64,000 nt of DNA from Massilia sp. 9096 (GCF_000745265.1 NZ_JQNN01000001.1:248001-312000), one strand, 5' to 3'; shown: positions 54,520 through 63,445, counted from the stretch's first letter. Numbers and translations: made by a program. The notes: a model not told the origin generated them from the sequence alone.

Positions 54520-56742
54520 TTACTGGGTCTGTTCCGGATGCAGGTTCTTCTTGAAGAACGCCTCGATCATGCCGTACACGTGACGCTGGCCCGCGCGCGA
54601 GGAAATGCCGTGCTTGGCGCCCGGGTAGGTCATCAGCTGGAATTGCACGTCGCGGTTGACCAGCGCGTCGATCAGGCGCGTCGAGTTGGTGAACAGCACG
54701 TTGTCGTCGGCCATGCCGTGCACCAGGAACAGCGGCGACTTCAAGCCGTCCAGGTGGGCCAGCACGCCGCTCTGCTCGTAGGCCTTCGGGTTGCTCTGCG
54801 GCGTCGCCCCGACGAACTGTTCGGTGTAGTGGGTGTCGTACAGCGCCCAATCGGTCACCGGGGCCACCGACACGCCCATCGCCAGCTTGTCCGAGCCCGC
54901 TTCCAGCAGGCGCAGCGTCATGAAACCGCCATAGCTCCAGCCGAACACGCCGACGCGCTTCGGATCGACGAAGGACTGCTTGGCCAGCCAGTCGACGCCG
55001 GTCAGCTGGTCTTCGACTTCATGCGCACCCAGGTTGCCGTAGATGACGTCGGTGAACACGCGCTCGCGGCGCGAGGAACCGCGGTTGTCCAGCGTGAACA
55101 CCACGAAGCCTTGCTGCGCCATGTACTGCTTGAACAGGTTGCCCCAGCCGCGCGTGACCTGCTGCGAGTGCGGGCCGCCGTAGACGAACAGGAACACCGG
55201 GTAGCGCTTGGCCGGGTTGAAGTTGGCCGGCTTGATCATCGAGTAGTACAGCGCCTGGCCGTCGTGCGCCTGGATCGTGCCGAATTCGGTCGGCAGGTGG
55301 TTCGCCATGTACTTGGCGTACGGGTGGCTGGCGTTGAGTTCGTTGTGCTCGACCCACTCGACCATGCTGCCGTCGGCGCGGCGGATCGAGGTTTGCGGCG
55401 GCGTATTCGGGTCCGAGAAGGTGTCGACGAAGATCTTGCCGTTGGCGGCGAAGCGGTCGTCGTGCCAGCCGTCCTGCTTGGTGATGCGCACCGGCTTGTC
55501 GGCGTTGCTGCCGTCCAGGTTCAGCACGTAGGTCTGCTTGTCGATGACCGCATCCTTGTTGGAAGCGATGTAGATCTTGCCGGCGGCTTCATCGATGGCC
55601 AGCACGTTGTCGACGCCCCATTCGCCGCGCGTGATCGGGTGCAGCAGCTTGCCGTTCATGTCGAACAGGTACAAGTGCTTGCGGCCGCTGCGCTCGGACG
55701 CCCAGACGAAGGCGTTCTGCTTCTTGAGGAAGCGCAGGTCGTCGCCCAGCGCGACCCAGGTCGGCGAGGTCTCGGTCAGCAAGGTGCGTTCGGCCAGGGT
55801 GTTGCCGTCGACGGCGACCAGGTCGAGGCGCTTCTGGTCGCGCGACTGGCGCTGGAACACCAGCGTCCTGCCGTCCGCGCTCCAGTCGGCGCGCACCAGG
55901 TAGATGTCCTTTTCCGGGCCGAGGTCGACGGTTTTCTGCGCGCCGGTGGCCGGGTTGACGATCTTCAAGTCGACCAGCACGTTCTTGTCGCCGGCGGCCG
56001 GGTAGCGCTGGTCGATGACGTCGGTGCGGTCGGCGAAGATCTCGAAGCGGCGCGCCACCGGCACCGGCGCTTCGTCATAGCGCTTGTAGGCGATCGTGGA
56101 ATCGTCCGGCGCCCAGTAGTAGCCGGTGCGCTGGTCCATCTCTTCCTGCGCCACGAACTCGGCTTCGCCGTTGTGCACGGTGCCTTTGCCGTCCGTGGTC
56201 AGCTGGCGTTCCTGGCCGTTGGTGAGATCGATCACGAACAGGTTCTGGTCGCGCACGAACGAGACGTAGCGGCCCTTGGGCGAAATCTTCGGATCGGCGA
56301 CGTTGCCCGACGCGACCTTGCGCGCGGCATCCGGATGGGCGACGTCGACGAGGTACAGGTCGCCGGCGATCGGCACCAGCAGGCGCTTGCCATCGGGCGA
56401 CCAGCTGTAGCCCAGGATGCCGGACAGGCTGGCGGTACGCGCGCGTTCGCGCCGCGCCTTTTCTTCCAGCGACAGGTTTTCGTTCGGGACCAGCTGCTTG
56501 GAGTCGACCAGGCGATGCGTGGTCTTGTCCTTCATATTGTATTCCCACAGGTCGAGCTGGAACTGGTTGTCCGGCCGGCCGCGCAGGAAAGTGACGCGTT
56601 CGCCGTCGGGCGACACGGCCAGGTTGCGCACGCCCGGGCCGGTCAGCGCCGGGTCGGCGTGAATGCGGTCCAGGGTCAATTGATCCGCGCAAGCGGGCGC
56701 GGCTGCCAATGCGGCGGCCAGAAGACTGATAAGAAGGCGCAT
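54520..56742 (-). CDS. Dipeptidyl-peptidase IV-type S9 prolyl oligopeptidase, exported
   Basis: 740 residues. A signal peptide (MRLLISLLAAALAAAPACA) is followed by an eight-bladed beta-propeller (DPP4 N-terminal domain, repeated SPDG/SPKG turns) with the double-Glu-type motif GEAEFVAQEEM that binds the substrate N-terminus. A C-terminal alpha/beta hydrolase has catalytic Ser in GWSYGGFM, Asp in HGMADDNVLF and His in PGAKHGIS. It removes X-Pro dipeptides (or tripeptides in the PTP-like branch) from peptides in the periplasm. It is convergent with the csbD tail. No clear ribosome site lies upstream of ATG 56742. Confidence 0.94.
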   Translation of the reverse strand: MRLLISLLAAALAAAPACADQLTLDRIHADPALTGPGVRNLAVSPDGERVTFLRGRPDNQFQLDLWEYNMKDKTTHRLVDSKQLVPNENLSLEEKARRERARTASLSGILGYSWSPDGKRLLVPIAGDLYLVDVAHPDAARKVASGNVADPKISPKGRYVSFVRDQNLFVIDLTNGQERQLTTDGKGTVHNGEAEFVAQEEMDQRTGYYWAPDDSTIAYKRYDEAPVPVARRFEIFADRTDVIDQRYPAAGDKNVLVDLKIVNPATGAQKTVDLGPEKDIYLVRADWSADGRTLVFQRQSRDQKRLDLVAVDGNTLAERTLLTETSPTWVALGDDLRFLKKQNAFVWASERSGRKHLYLFDMNGKLLHPITRGEWGVDNVLAIDEAAGKIYIASNKDAVIDKQTYVLNLDGSNADKPVRITKQDGWHDDRFAANGKIFVDTFSDPNTPPQTSIRRADGSMVEWVEHNELNASHPYAKYMANHLPTEFGTIQAHDGQALYYSMIKPANFNPAKRYPVFLFVYGGPHSQQVTRGWGNLFKQYMAQQGFVVFTLDNRGSSRRERVFTDVIYGNLGAHEVEDQLTGVDWLAKQSFVDPKRVGVFGWSYGGFMTLRLLEAGSDKLAMGVSVAPVTDWALYDTHYTEQFVGATPQSNPKAYEQSGVLAHLDGLKSPLFLVHGMADDNVLFTNSTRLIDALVNRDVQFQLMTYPGAKHGISSRAGQRHVYGMIEAFFKKNLHPEQTQ

Positions 56743-56849
56743 GGAAGGTCTCGAGGGAAGGAATTAATTTTATGCAACTAGCGCACGATACCAGAGTCCC
56801 TCGGGGAATGCTGTACATACACTTCGGGGCTGGCGTCGAAACTTGTATG

Positions 56850-57001
56850 TATGAAATTACAATTGATTACAAAACATGGATTATCAGTAATGTATAGACA
56901 GGCAAATTCATATATTATTGATTCGTCGCCAGTATCTGGCGAAGATTGTTTAGTTCTCTCCACAGGGTTTGCCGATGGACTTGTCCATCGGCATTTTTTT
57001 T
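56850..57001 (+). ncRNA. Possible plus-strand small RNA ending at the 56971 terminator
   Basis: The AT-rich stretch 56840-56970 lies between two minus-strand genes and ends in a strong plus-strand terminator, so a short plus transcript is implied. A frame from 56851 (MKLQLITKHGLSVMYRQANS) runs through the terminator into MATE antisense sequence and is not a credible protein. No firm -35/-10 pair can be chosen. Confidence 0.3.
56971..57001 (+). terminator. Plus-strand intrinsic terminator in the DPP-IV/MATE gap
   Basis: GCCGATGGAC (56971-56980) and GTCCATCGGC (56983-56992) form a perfect 10-base stem with a 2-base loop (TT), or a tetraloop if the closing C-G opens, followed by ATTTTTTTTTATTTTT. 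The T-tract is on the plus strand only, although both neighbouring genes are on the minus strand. Confidence 0.8.
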
Positions 57002-58397
57002 ATTTTTCGCGCACGCGCGCGCAGGCGAGCCGATGCAGGGTCCAGGCCAGCAGCACCGCCGCCACCGTCAATCCCAGCACCAGGCCGATCCAGAAGCCGG
57101 TGGCCGCCATCGGCTGGGCCGGCGACCATGGGAACCAGCGCGGCGCCAGGCCGAGGATCCAGCCGACCGGCAGGGCCACGCCCCAGAACGCGATCATCTG
57201 GATCACCATCGGCGCGCGCGTGACCTTGTAGCCCCGGATGCTGGAGGCGGCGGCCACCTGGGTCGAGTCCGACAGCTGGAACAGGGCGGCGAACAGCAGC
57301 AGCATCGCGCAGGTCGCCTGCACCGCCGCGTCGGAGGTATACATCGCCGCGATGTGCCAGCGGAAGATCGCGATGAAGATCGCCGACAGCAGGCCGAATG
57401 CGATGCACATGCCGGTGCCGACCCAGGCCACGAAGCGCGCCTTGACCGGATTGCCTTCGCCCATCGACTGGCCGACCCGGGTCAGCGCACCGATGCCGAA
57501 GCTGAGCGGCACCATGAACACCAGCGACACGAAGTTCAGGGCGATCTGGTGCGCCGACACCTGCACCACGCCGAAGCGCGCGACCAGCAGGCTGACCATG
57601 CCGAAGGCGCTGACTTCCGCGAAGTGGGTCACGCCGATCGGCAGGCCGAGCTTGAGCATGCTGCCGATCTCGCCCCAGTTCGGCCCTTCCCAGTGCGTGA
57701 ACGGATACGTGAGGCGATACGCGGACGCCTTGCGGATCCACAGCACCATCGCGCCCAGCATCAGCCACATGCCGGTCGCGGTCGAGACGGCGCAGCCGAG
57801 CGCACCGAGCTTGGGCAAGCCGAAACTGCCGAAGATGAACAGGGTGTTCATGACGACGTTGTACAGCAGGCCGCAGATGGCGATGACCATGATCGGCTTG
57901 GTCTGGTTGATGCTGGTCGTGTAGCCGTACAGCGCGCGGTAGCAGGCGAAGGCCGGCATGCCCAGGCTGATGATGTGCAGGAAGGTCTTGGCGCGCTGGG
58001 CCACCGCGGGGTCCAGGCCAATGTGGTCGAACAGCAGCGCGCATAGGTTGGCCGCCACGCAGCCGGCCAGGCCGACGCCCAGGCCCAGCCACAGCGATTC
58101 GCGCACCGAATGCGAGATCTTGTCGAAGCGGCCGGCGCCCATCTCGTGCGAGACCACGGAATTGACTGCCATCATGACGCCCATCACGGTTACCAGGATG
58201 ATCGACCAGACCGAGGTGCCGAGCGACACGGCGGCCAGCTCGGCCGCGCTGACGTGGCCGGTCATCGCGACGTCCGCCACGCCCATGCCGACCGTCGCCA
58301 GCTGGCCGACCAGCATGGGCCAGGACAGGCGCCACAGGGTCGCCACTTCGAGTCGGATCGGGGATTGCGAATGGCTTGCGGATACGGTGGACGTCAT
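57000..58397 (-). CDS. MATE family multidrug/Na+ antiporter (NorM-like)
   Basis: 465 residues from ATG 58397 (MTSTVSASHSQSPIRLEVAT). Twelve membrane helices in two homologous halves: LSWPMLVGQLATVGMGVADV and AMTGHVSAAELAAVSLG in the first, ALNFVSLVFMVPLSFGIGAL and TRVGQSMGEGNPVKA in the second. MATE proteins expel cationic drugs and dyes in exchange for Na+ or H+. The frame stays open to 58523, but the family similarity begins at the chosen start. No strong ribosome site. It is divergent from hisC with a 151-base gap. The stop lies in the AT-rich run right after the 56971 hairpin. Confidence 0.93.
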   Translation of the reverse strand: MTSTVSASHSQSPIRLEVATLWRLSWPMLVGQLATVGMGVADVAMTGHVSAAELAAVSLGTSVWSIILVTVMGVMMAVNSVVSHEMGAGRFDKISHSVRESLWLGLGVGLAGCVAANLCALLFDHIGLDPAVAQRAKTFLHIISLGMPAFACYRALYGYTTSINQTKPIMVIAICGLLYNVVMNTLFIFGSFGLPKLGALGCAVSTATGMWLMLGAMVLWIRKASAYRLTYPFTHWEGPNWGEIGSMLKLGLPIGVTHFAEVSAFGMVSLLVARFGVVQVSAHQIALNFVSLVFMVPLSFGIGALTRVGQSMGEGNPVKARFVAWVGTGMCIAFGLLSAIFIAIFRWHIAAMYTSDAAVQATCAMLLLFAALFQLSDSTQVAAASSIRGYKVTRAPMVIQMIAFWGVALPVGWILGLAPRWFPWSPAQPMAATGFWIGLVLGLTVAAVLLAWTLHRLACARVREK

Positions 58398-58548
58398 GGA
58401 AGATCGATGGTTCGGGTTGCGCTCGAAGACCTGCGATTGTACTGCCTGATTGTCAAGGCCGTAGCGATGTTGACCCAGGGCGCGCGTCGTGCCGCCGTCT
58501 GCTATAGTCTTCGGTCCGTCCAACTTGTCTTCGTCGCATTGTCCGCTT

Positions 58549-59610
58549 ATGAGTAACTTCTGGAGTCCCCGCGTCCGCGAACTGACGCCTTACGTGCCCG
58601 GCGAGCAGCCGCGCATCGAGCGTCTGATCAAGCTCAACACCAACGAAAACCCGTATCCGCCTTCGCCGAAGGTCATCGCCGCCATCGCCGCGGAGAACGA
58701 CGAGCGCCTGCGCTTGTATCCGGACCCGCAGTCGCTGCGCCTGACGCAAGCGCTGGCGGCCTATCACGGTGTCGCCGCGGACGAGGTGTTCGTCGGCAAC
58801 GGCTCGGACGAGGTATTGGCGCACGCCTTCCACGCGTTTTTCCAGCAGGATAAGCCTATCCTGATGCCGGCGATCAGCTACAGCTTTTATAAAGTGTATT
58901 GCCGCCTGTTCGGCATCGAGGCCGACTTGCAGCCGCTCGACGCCGCCATGCGCGTCGATCCGGCCGGGTACAAGTCGCCGTGCGGCGGCGTGGTGATCGC
59001 CAACCCGAACGCGCCGACCGGTATCGCGCTGTCTCTGGCCGAGATCGAGGAAGTGCTGCAAGCCCAGCCGGAGCGCGTGGTGCTGATCGACGAAGCCTAT
59101 GTCGACTTCGGCGCCGAGTCCGCCGTCAAGCTGGTGGCGCGCTACCCGAATTTGCTGGTGGTGCAGACGTTTTCGAAGTCGCGCGCGCTGGCGGGTTTGC
59201 GCGTCGGCGCCGCGTTCGGCCAGCGCCACCTGATGGAAGGCCTGGAGCGGGTCAAGGACAGCTTCAATTCCTATCCGCTCGGCCGCCTGTCTGTGGCGGG
59301 CGCCGTGGCGTCGCTCGAGGACGAGGACTACTTCCAGGCGCGCCGCGCCCAGCTGATCGCCACGCGCGAAACCCTGGCCGGCCAATTGCGCGAGCTCGGT
59401 TTCACGGTGCTGCCGTCCAGCACCAACTTCCTGTTCGTCAGCCATCCCAAACGGCGCGCCTTTGATCTGGCCCAGGTCCTGCGCGTGCGCGCGATCCTGG
59501 TGCGCCATTTCAGCACCCTCGAGATCGAGAACTACCTGCGCATCACGATCGGCACCGACGAGGAATGCGAGCAACTGCGCAGCGCGCTGGCGGAGATTTT
59601 GGCGCACTGA
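58549..59610 (+). CDS. hisC: Histidinol-phosphate aminotransferase HisC
   Basis: 353 residues, class II PLP aminotransferase. RLIKLNTNENPYPPSPKVIA is the N-terminal signature; GNGSDEVLAHAF binds cofactor; NPNAPTGIALS and IDEAYVDFG contact PLP and substrate; the Schiff-base lysine is K210 in FSKSRALAGLRVG. It converts imidazole-acetol phosphate to histidinol phosphate in histidine biosynthesis and may also handle aromatic amino acids. The gene is alone rather than in a his operon, so it may be a second HisC. The first ATG at 58549 fits the family length. Confidence 0.95.
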   Translation: MSNFWSPRVRELTPYVPGEQPRIERLIKLNTNENPYPPSPKVIAAIAAENDERLRLYPDPQSLRLTQALAAYHGVAADEVFVGNGSDEVLAHAFHAFFQQDKPILMPAISYSFYKVYCRLFGIEADLQPLDAAMRVDPAGYKSPCGGVVIANPNAPTGIALSLAEIEEVLQAQPERVVLIDEAYVDFGAESAVKLVARYPNLLVVQTFSKSRALAGLRVGAAFGQRHLMEGLERVKDSFNSYPLGRLSVAGAVASLEDEDYFQARRAQLIATRETLAGQLRELGFTVLPSSTNFLFVSHPKRRAFDLAQVLRVRAILVRHFSTLEIENYLRITIGTDEECEQLRSALAEILAH

Positions 59611-59628
59611 GCGGGTCCAGCCACGGCC

Positions 59629-60051
59629 TCACCCGACCAGTGCCAGCGTGGGTGAGCCGTTGTGGCGGGACGAGGTCAAAAGTTCGATCGTGCCTTGTAT
59701 CTGGTCGATCGAAAACGGCTTGGCCAGGATGTCGTCGAACGGCTCGGCATCGTCCAGGATCATGTCCTGACCGGTCACCAGGACCAGGGCGGTGTTGGCG
59801 TAAGTCGCGCGGATCACCCAGGCAAGCACCTGACTGGAGTGGAGCTCGAAATAGCCCCGGCCGATGAACACGATGTCGAATCCGCATTGTGCCAATGGTT
59901 CGAACGCGGCGTTGGGCCACTGGACCGCGACGATCGTATGCCCTTGTGACTCGAGCATGGCTTGGATCGTGAGGCGGACCGCATCGTCGCGCTCCACGAT
60001 AAGAACCCGTTTCGATCGCATGTGTGAATCCGTTTGTTGCGGTGAATCCAT
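59629..60051 (-). CDS. Receiver-domain protein without phospho-acceptor Asp
   Basis: 140 residues, a single CheY-like fold: RVLIVERDDAVRLTIQAML at strand 1, FDIVFIGRGYFE at strand 3, LVLVTGQDMI at strand 4 and DDILAKPFSIDQIQG with the conserved Lys at strand 5. At the position of the usual acceptor Asp (D-x-V-x-x-D) there is Gly (FDIVFIG), so it cannot be phosphorylated in the normal way. It may act as a protein-interaction module. A second start at 60021 (MRSKRVLIV) is possible; neither has a clear ribosome site. It is convergent with hisC with an 18-base gap. Confidence 0.85.
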   Translation of the reverse strand: MDSPQQTDSHMRSKRVLIVERDDAVRLTIQAMLESQGHTIVAVQWPNAAFEPLAQCGFDIVFIGRGYFELHSSQVLAWVIRATYANTALVLVTGQDMILDDAEPFDDILAKPFSIDQIQGTIELLTSSRHNGSPTLALVG

Positions 60052-60261
60052 GCTAATGAATGTTGGTTACAGCAGCAATGGGTTTTGCGCTGAAACAAGG
60101 ATAAATCGGAGATATTCGTAAATACGTGTCGATTCTGATGCGTAATAACATCGAACCCCATATTTCGTTTCCTGAGCAACAATTCGGTTGATAGTTGAAA
60201 AGCAAGCCCTGCACCGCCACATAGGGCGCAACACTCAACTCACCGATCCAGGAGCAAGCTC

Positions 60262-61215
60262 GTGGAATACAAAGACTATTACGCCGTCCTCGGCGTCGAC
60301 AAGACGGCGACCCAGGACGAGATCAAGAAGGCATACCGCAAGCTGGTCCGGCAATACCACCCGGACGTCAGCAAGCACAAGGACGCCACCGAAAAAACCG
60401 CCGAAATCAACGAAGCCTACGACGTGCTGGGCGACGCCGAGAAACGCGCCGCCTACGACGAACTGGGCCGCGGCCGCCGCGCCGGCGAGCAGTTCACGCC
60501 GCCGCCGGACTGGGGCTCGCAGTTCGACTTCGGCGGCGCCGACGCCAACGATTTTTTCGCCGACCTGTTCGCCCACGCCGGCCGCGGCGCCCGCAGCGGT
60601 GGCGGCGCACGGGGTTTCGGCGGCGGCATGGGCGGCGCCGGTTTCCAGATGCGTGGCGAGGACATCCACGCCGCCATCGCGATCGATTTGCGCGATGCCT
60701 ACCAGGGTGCGTCGCGCACGATCAGCCTGCGCGTGCCGCAACAGGATGCGCAAGGGCGCACCGTGATGCAGGACAAGACGCTCAGCGTGACGATTCCGAA
60801 AGGCGTCACGCCCGGCCAGCAGCTGCGCCTGGCGGGGCAGGGCCATCCGGGCATGGGCGGCGCCGGTCCGGGCGACCTGTACCTCGAAATCCAGCTGAAC
60901 GAGGATGCGCGCTTCCGCGTCGAAGGCACGCACGTGTATGAAAACGTGCCGGTCGCGCCGTGGGAAGCGGCGCTGGGCGGCAGCGTGTCGGTGCCGACGC
61001 CCTCGGGCGCGGTCGAAGTGACGATTCCGCCGGGATCGCAGAGCGGCCGCAAGCTGCGCCTCAAGGGACGCGGCATCCCGGTCGCGCAGCCGGGCGACTT
61101 GTACCTGATCCTGGACGTGGTGCTGCCGCCGGCCTCGAGCGAGCGGGCGCGCGCGCTGTACGAGCAAATGGCGCGCGAGATGGCCTTCAATCCGCGCGAA
61201 CAGATAGGAGCTTGA
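60262..61215 (+). CDS. cbpA: CbpA, DnaJ-class co-chaperone / curved DNA-binding protein
   Basis: 317 residues. The N-terminal J domain has HPD in QYHPDVSKHKD (~residues 33-35); a Gly-rich linker with DWGSQFDFGGADANDFFADL follows, then two C-terminal beta domains (LRVPQQDAQGRTV, IPKGVTPGQQLRLAGQGHPG, GDLYLEIQLNEDARFRVEG, IPPGSQSGRKLRLKGRGIP). There is no zinc-finger domain, separating it from DnaJ. CbpA stimulates DnaK and binds curved DNA in stationary phase. It is followed 4 bases later by cbpM, its modulator, as in E. coli. Confidence 0.96.
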   Translation: MEYKDYYAVLGVDKTATQDEIKKAYRKLVRQYHPDVSKHKDATEKTAEINEAYDVLGDAEKRAAYDELGRGRRAGEQFTPPPDWGSQFDFGGADANDFFADLFAHAGRGARSGGGARGFGGGMGGAGFQMRGEDIHAAIAIDLRDAYQGASRTISLRVPQQDAQGRTVMQDKTLSVTIPKGVTPGQQLRLAGQGHPGMGGAGPGDLYLEIQLNEDARFRVEGTHVYENVPVAPWEAALGGSVSVPTPSGAVEVTIPPGSQSGRKLRLKGRGIPVAQPGDLYLILDVVLPPASSERARALYEQMAREMAFNPREQIGA

Positions 61216-61219
61216 GACG

Positions 61220-61537
61220 ATGGCCGATAACAAGAACCTCATCACCGGCGTACTTCTGGAGGACGTCGCCCTGACCCTGGAAGAACTGGCGCGCGCCTGC
61301 GAGGTGGCGCCCGACTGGGTGGTGCGCCACGTGCGCGCCGGCACGCTCGGCAACGCGGTCGCCGTGCAGGTCACCGAATGGCGCTTCGCCAGCGCCGACC
61401 TGGTGCGTGCGCGCCGCCTGCTGCGCGTCGAGCGCGACTTCGACGCCAACGAAGACCTGGCCGCGCTGGTGGTCGACCTCGGCGACGAGGTGCGGCGCCT
61501 GCGCACCCGGCTGCGCGCGCTCGGCTTCGAGGGGTAA
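61220..61537 (+). CDS. cbpM: CbpM, modulator of CbpA
   Basis: 105 residues: EDVALTLEELARACEVAPDW, VVRHVRAGTLGNAVAVQVTE, a MerR-like helix FASADLVRARRLLRVERDFD and LAALVVDLGDEVRRLRTRLR. CbpM binds the CbpA J domain and blocks both its co-chaperone and DNA-binding activities. GATGAG overlaps the start region, four bases after the cbpA stop; the two genes form an operon. Confidence 0.93.
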   Translation: MADNKNLITGVLLEDVALTLEELARACEVAPDWVVRHVRAGTLGNAVAVQVTEWRFASADLVRARRLLRVERDFDANEDLAALVVDLGDEVRRLRTRLRALGFEG

Positions 61538-61611
61538 GCACCAGGCCTGACCCGGCGCGCGACCCGGTTTTCGATTGCGCGCCGGGCTCAGGCAGCTTTG
61601 CTGCTTTGCGA

Positions 61612-61638
61612 TAGAATCAATCAAAATCATTGAATCTA
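61612..61638 (+). promoter_or_regulatory. 27-base near-perfect palindrome over the mntH start, candidate operator
   Basis: Half sites TAGAATCAATCA and TCATTGAATCTA around AAA match at 10 of 12 positions when reversed, and the palindrome ends on the first base of the mntH ATG. Its position suggests an operator for a metal-responsive repressor (MntR/Mur/Fur type); it does not match the E. coli MntR or Fur consensus closely. Confidence 0.55.
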
Positions 61639-62981
61639 TGCGCAAGCTACCCAGAACCGCCACCGCCCCGTTTTGCCCGTCCGAAGTCTCCGGCACCGTC
61701 AACGTCCCTGAGAGCTTGCCCCTATGGAGGAAGATCCTGCGTTTCGCAGGTCCGGGATTGCTTGTTTCCGTTGGCTACATGGACCCGGGCAATTGGGCAA
61801 CTGCCATCCAGGGCGGGTCGCAGTTCGGCTACGACCTGCTGTTCGTGGTCGTGCTGTCGAGCCTGGCCGCGATCGTGCTGCAATGCCTGAGCATGCGCCT
61901 GGGGATCGTCACCGGGAAGGATCTCGCCGTGCACTGCCGCGAGCAGTACGATCCGCGCCTGAACAAGGTGCTGTGGCTGTTCGCCGAACTCTCGATCATC
62001 GCCTGCGACCTGGCCGAGGTGCTGGGCTGCGCGCTCGCCTTCAAGCTGCTGCTCGGCGTGTCGCTGCCGACCGGCGTGGCGCTGACGGCGCTCGACACCA
62101 TCATCGTGCTGACCCTGAAGGGACGCGGTTTCCGCCAGCTGGAGGCGATCGTGCTGGGGCTGATCGCGACGATCGCGGTCTGCCTGTTCTCGGAACTGGC
62201 GCTGATCCGGCCCGACTGGCACGCCGTCGCCGCCGGCGTGGTGCCCTCGTTGCAAAAGCTCGAGCCGCGCGACGCGCTGTACCTGGCCATCGGCATCCTC
62301 GGCGCGACCGTCATGCCGCACAACCTGTATCTGCATTCCTCAGTGGTGCAGACGCGCGTCATGCCCTTCGACGTGATCCGCAAGACCGAGGACAGCCGCG
62401 GCCGCCTGGCCGAAGCGATCAAGCTGTCGCGCATCGACACCATCGTCTCGCTGGCGCTGGCGCTGTTCATCAACGGCGCGATCCTGGTGCTGGCCGCGGC
62501 CGCGTTCTACAAACCGGGCGGCGGCGGCGTGATGGAGATCGACCAGGCCTACAGCCTGCTGGCGCCGATCGCCGGCACCGCCTTCGCGGCGATCCTGTTC
62601 GGCCTGGCGCTGCTGGCCTCGGGGCAGAGCTCGACCTTCACCGGGACGATTGCCGGCCAGGTCATCATGGAAGGCTTCATGAAGTGGAAGATCCCGTGCT
62701 GGCAGCGGCGCCTGATCACGCGCGCGCTGGCGCTGGCCCCGGCGATGATCGGCGTGCTGACCTTGGGCGAGCACGCGGTCGGGCGCATGCTGGTCGGCAG
62801 CCAGGTCGTGCTCAGCATGCAGCTGCCGTTCGCGATGTACCCGTTGATCCGCCTGACCGGCAAGCGCAGCCTGATGGGCGGTTTCGCCAACGCCTGGTGG
62901 ACCTCGGCGCTGGCATGGTTCCTGTTCGTCGTCATCAGCGCGGCCAACATGTGGATGGTGTGGCAGGCCATCGTCGACTGA
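61638..62981 (+). CDS. mntH: MntH, NRAMP divalent metal (Mn2+/Fe2+) transporter
   Basis: 447 residues from ATG 61638 (MRKLPRTATAPFCPSEVSGT). It has about eleven membrane helices; helix 1 contains the metal-binding DPGNWATAI in GYMDPGNWATAIQGGSQFGY, and helix 6 contains MPHNLYLHSSVVQTR, both diagnostic of NRAMP. ASGQSSTFTGTIAGQVIMEG is the transport signature. It imports Mn2+ (and Fe2+) with protons across the inner membrane. The frame stays open upstream to 61575, but the palindrome and start context favour 61638. It lies 100 bases after cbpM. Confidence 0.95.
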   Translation: MRKLPRTATAPFCPSEVSGTVNVPESLPLWRKILRFAGPGLLVSVGYMDPGNWATAIQGGSQFGYDLLFVVVLSSLAAIVLQCLSMRLGIVTGKDLAVHCREQYDPRLNKVLWLFAELSIIACDLAEVLGCALAFKLLLGVSLPTGVALTALDTIIVLTLKGRGFRQLEAIVLGLIATIAVCLFSELALIRPDWHAVAAGVVPSLQKLEPRDALYLAIGILGATVMPHNLYLHSSVVQTRVMPFDVIRKTEDSRGRLAEAIKLSRIDTIVSLALALFINGAILVLAAAAFYKPGGGGVMEIDQAYSLLAPIAGTAFAAILFGLALLASGQSSTFTGTIAGQVIMEGFMKWKIPCWQRRLITRALALAPAMIGVLTLGEHAVGRMLVGSQVVLSMQLPFAMYPLIRLTGKRSLMGGFANAWWTSALAWFLFVVISAANMWMVWQAIVD

Positions 62982-62996
62982 TGCCCGGACGATGCC

Positions 62997-63021
62997 GCGT
63001 TTGATATCGCGTTTGATATCG
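62997..63021 (+). repeat. Short tandem repeat of GCGTTTGATATC
   Basis: The 12-base unit occurs twice in a row after mntH, followed by a third partial TATCGTATTGACATCGCATG. It lies just upstream of the truncated PfpI fragment and may mark a deletion or slippage point. Confidence 0.6.
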
Positions 63022-63082
63022 TATTGACATCGCATGCGCGCGCCGCTTCCCTGCTGGCGACGCTACAATCGGTATTCCAGGC

Positions 63083-63310
63083 TTGATTACTTATCATCGA
63101 TATCAAGGCGACGCCGACCTCGTCAACGGCAAGCGCATGACCAGCTGGCCGACGCTGCAGATGGACTTGCAGAACGCGGGCGCCGAATGGGTCGACGAAC
63201 AGGTCGTGGTCGACGGCAAGCTGGTCACCAGCCGCAAGCCGGACGACATCCCGGCCTTCAACCAGGCCATCCTGAGCGAGCTGCAGGGCGCGTCGCAAGC
63301 CAAGCACTAA
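63083..63310 (+). pseudogene. PfpI/DJ-1 family fragment, 5'-truncated
   Basis: 75 codons beginning [20 protein letters not shown], then [20 protein letters not shown] and [20 protein letters not shown]. This is the C-terminal third of PfpI/YhbO-type DJ-1 proteins, containing the NGRRMTSWP-like and [13 protein letters not shown] blocks. The nucleophile-elbow Cys and the N-terminal 100 or so residues are absent from the preceding DNA. There is no ribosome site at the first ATG. Best read as a gene remnant. Confidence 0.75.
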
Positions 63311-63445
63311 CGGACGCGGGCGGGAACTTCCTGAAAACGAAAGATGCCATGGACGACTTAGCGTTCGATCAAAGCTCGTGCTGATCAGCACTGGCAGAGT
63401 GATCGACAGTTGTCCCAGCAGCTTGACGTTTTCTGCGGAGGTCCC

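Noticed and set aside
54460..56781. 773-codon plus-strand frame opposite the DPP-IV gene
   Set aside because: Antisense shadow; Val/His/Arg-rich with no domain, and the opposite strand holds an intact S9 peptidase.
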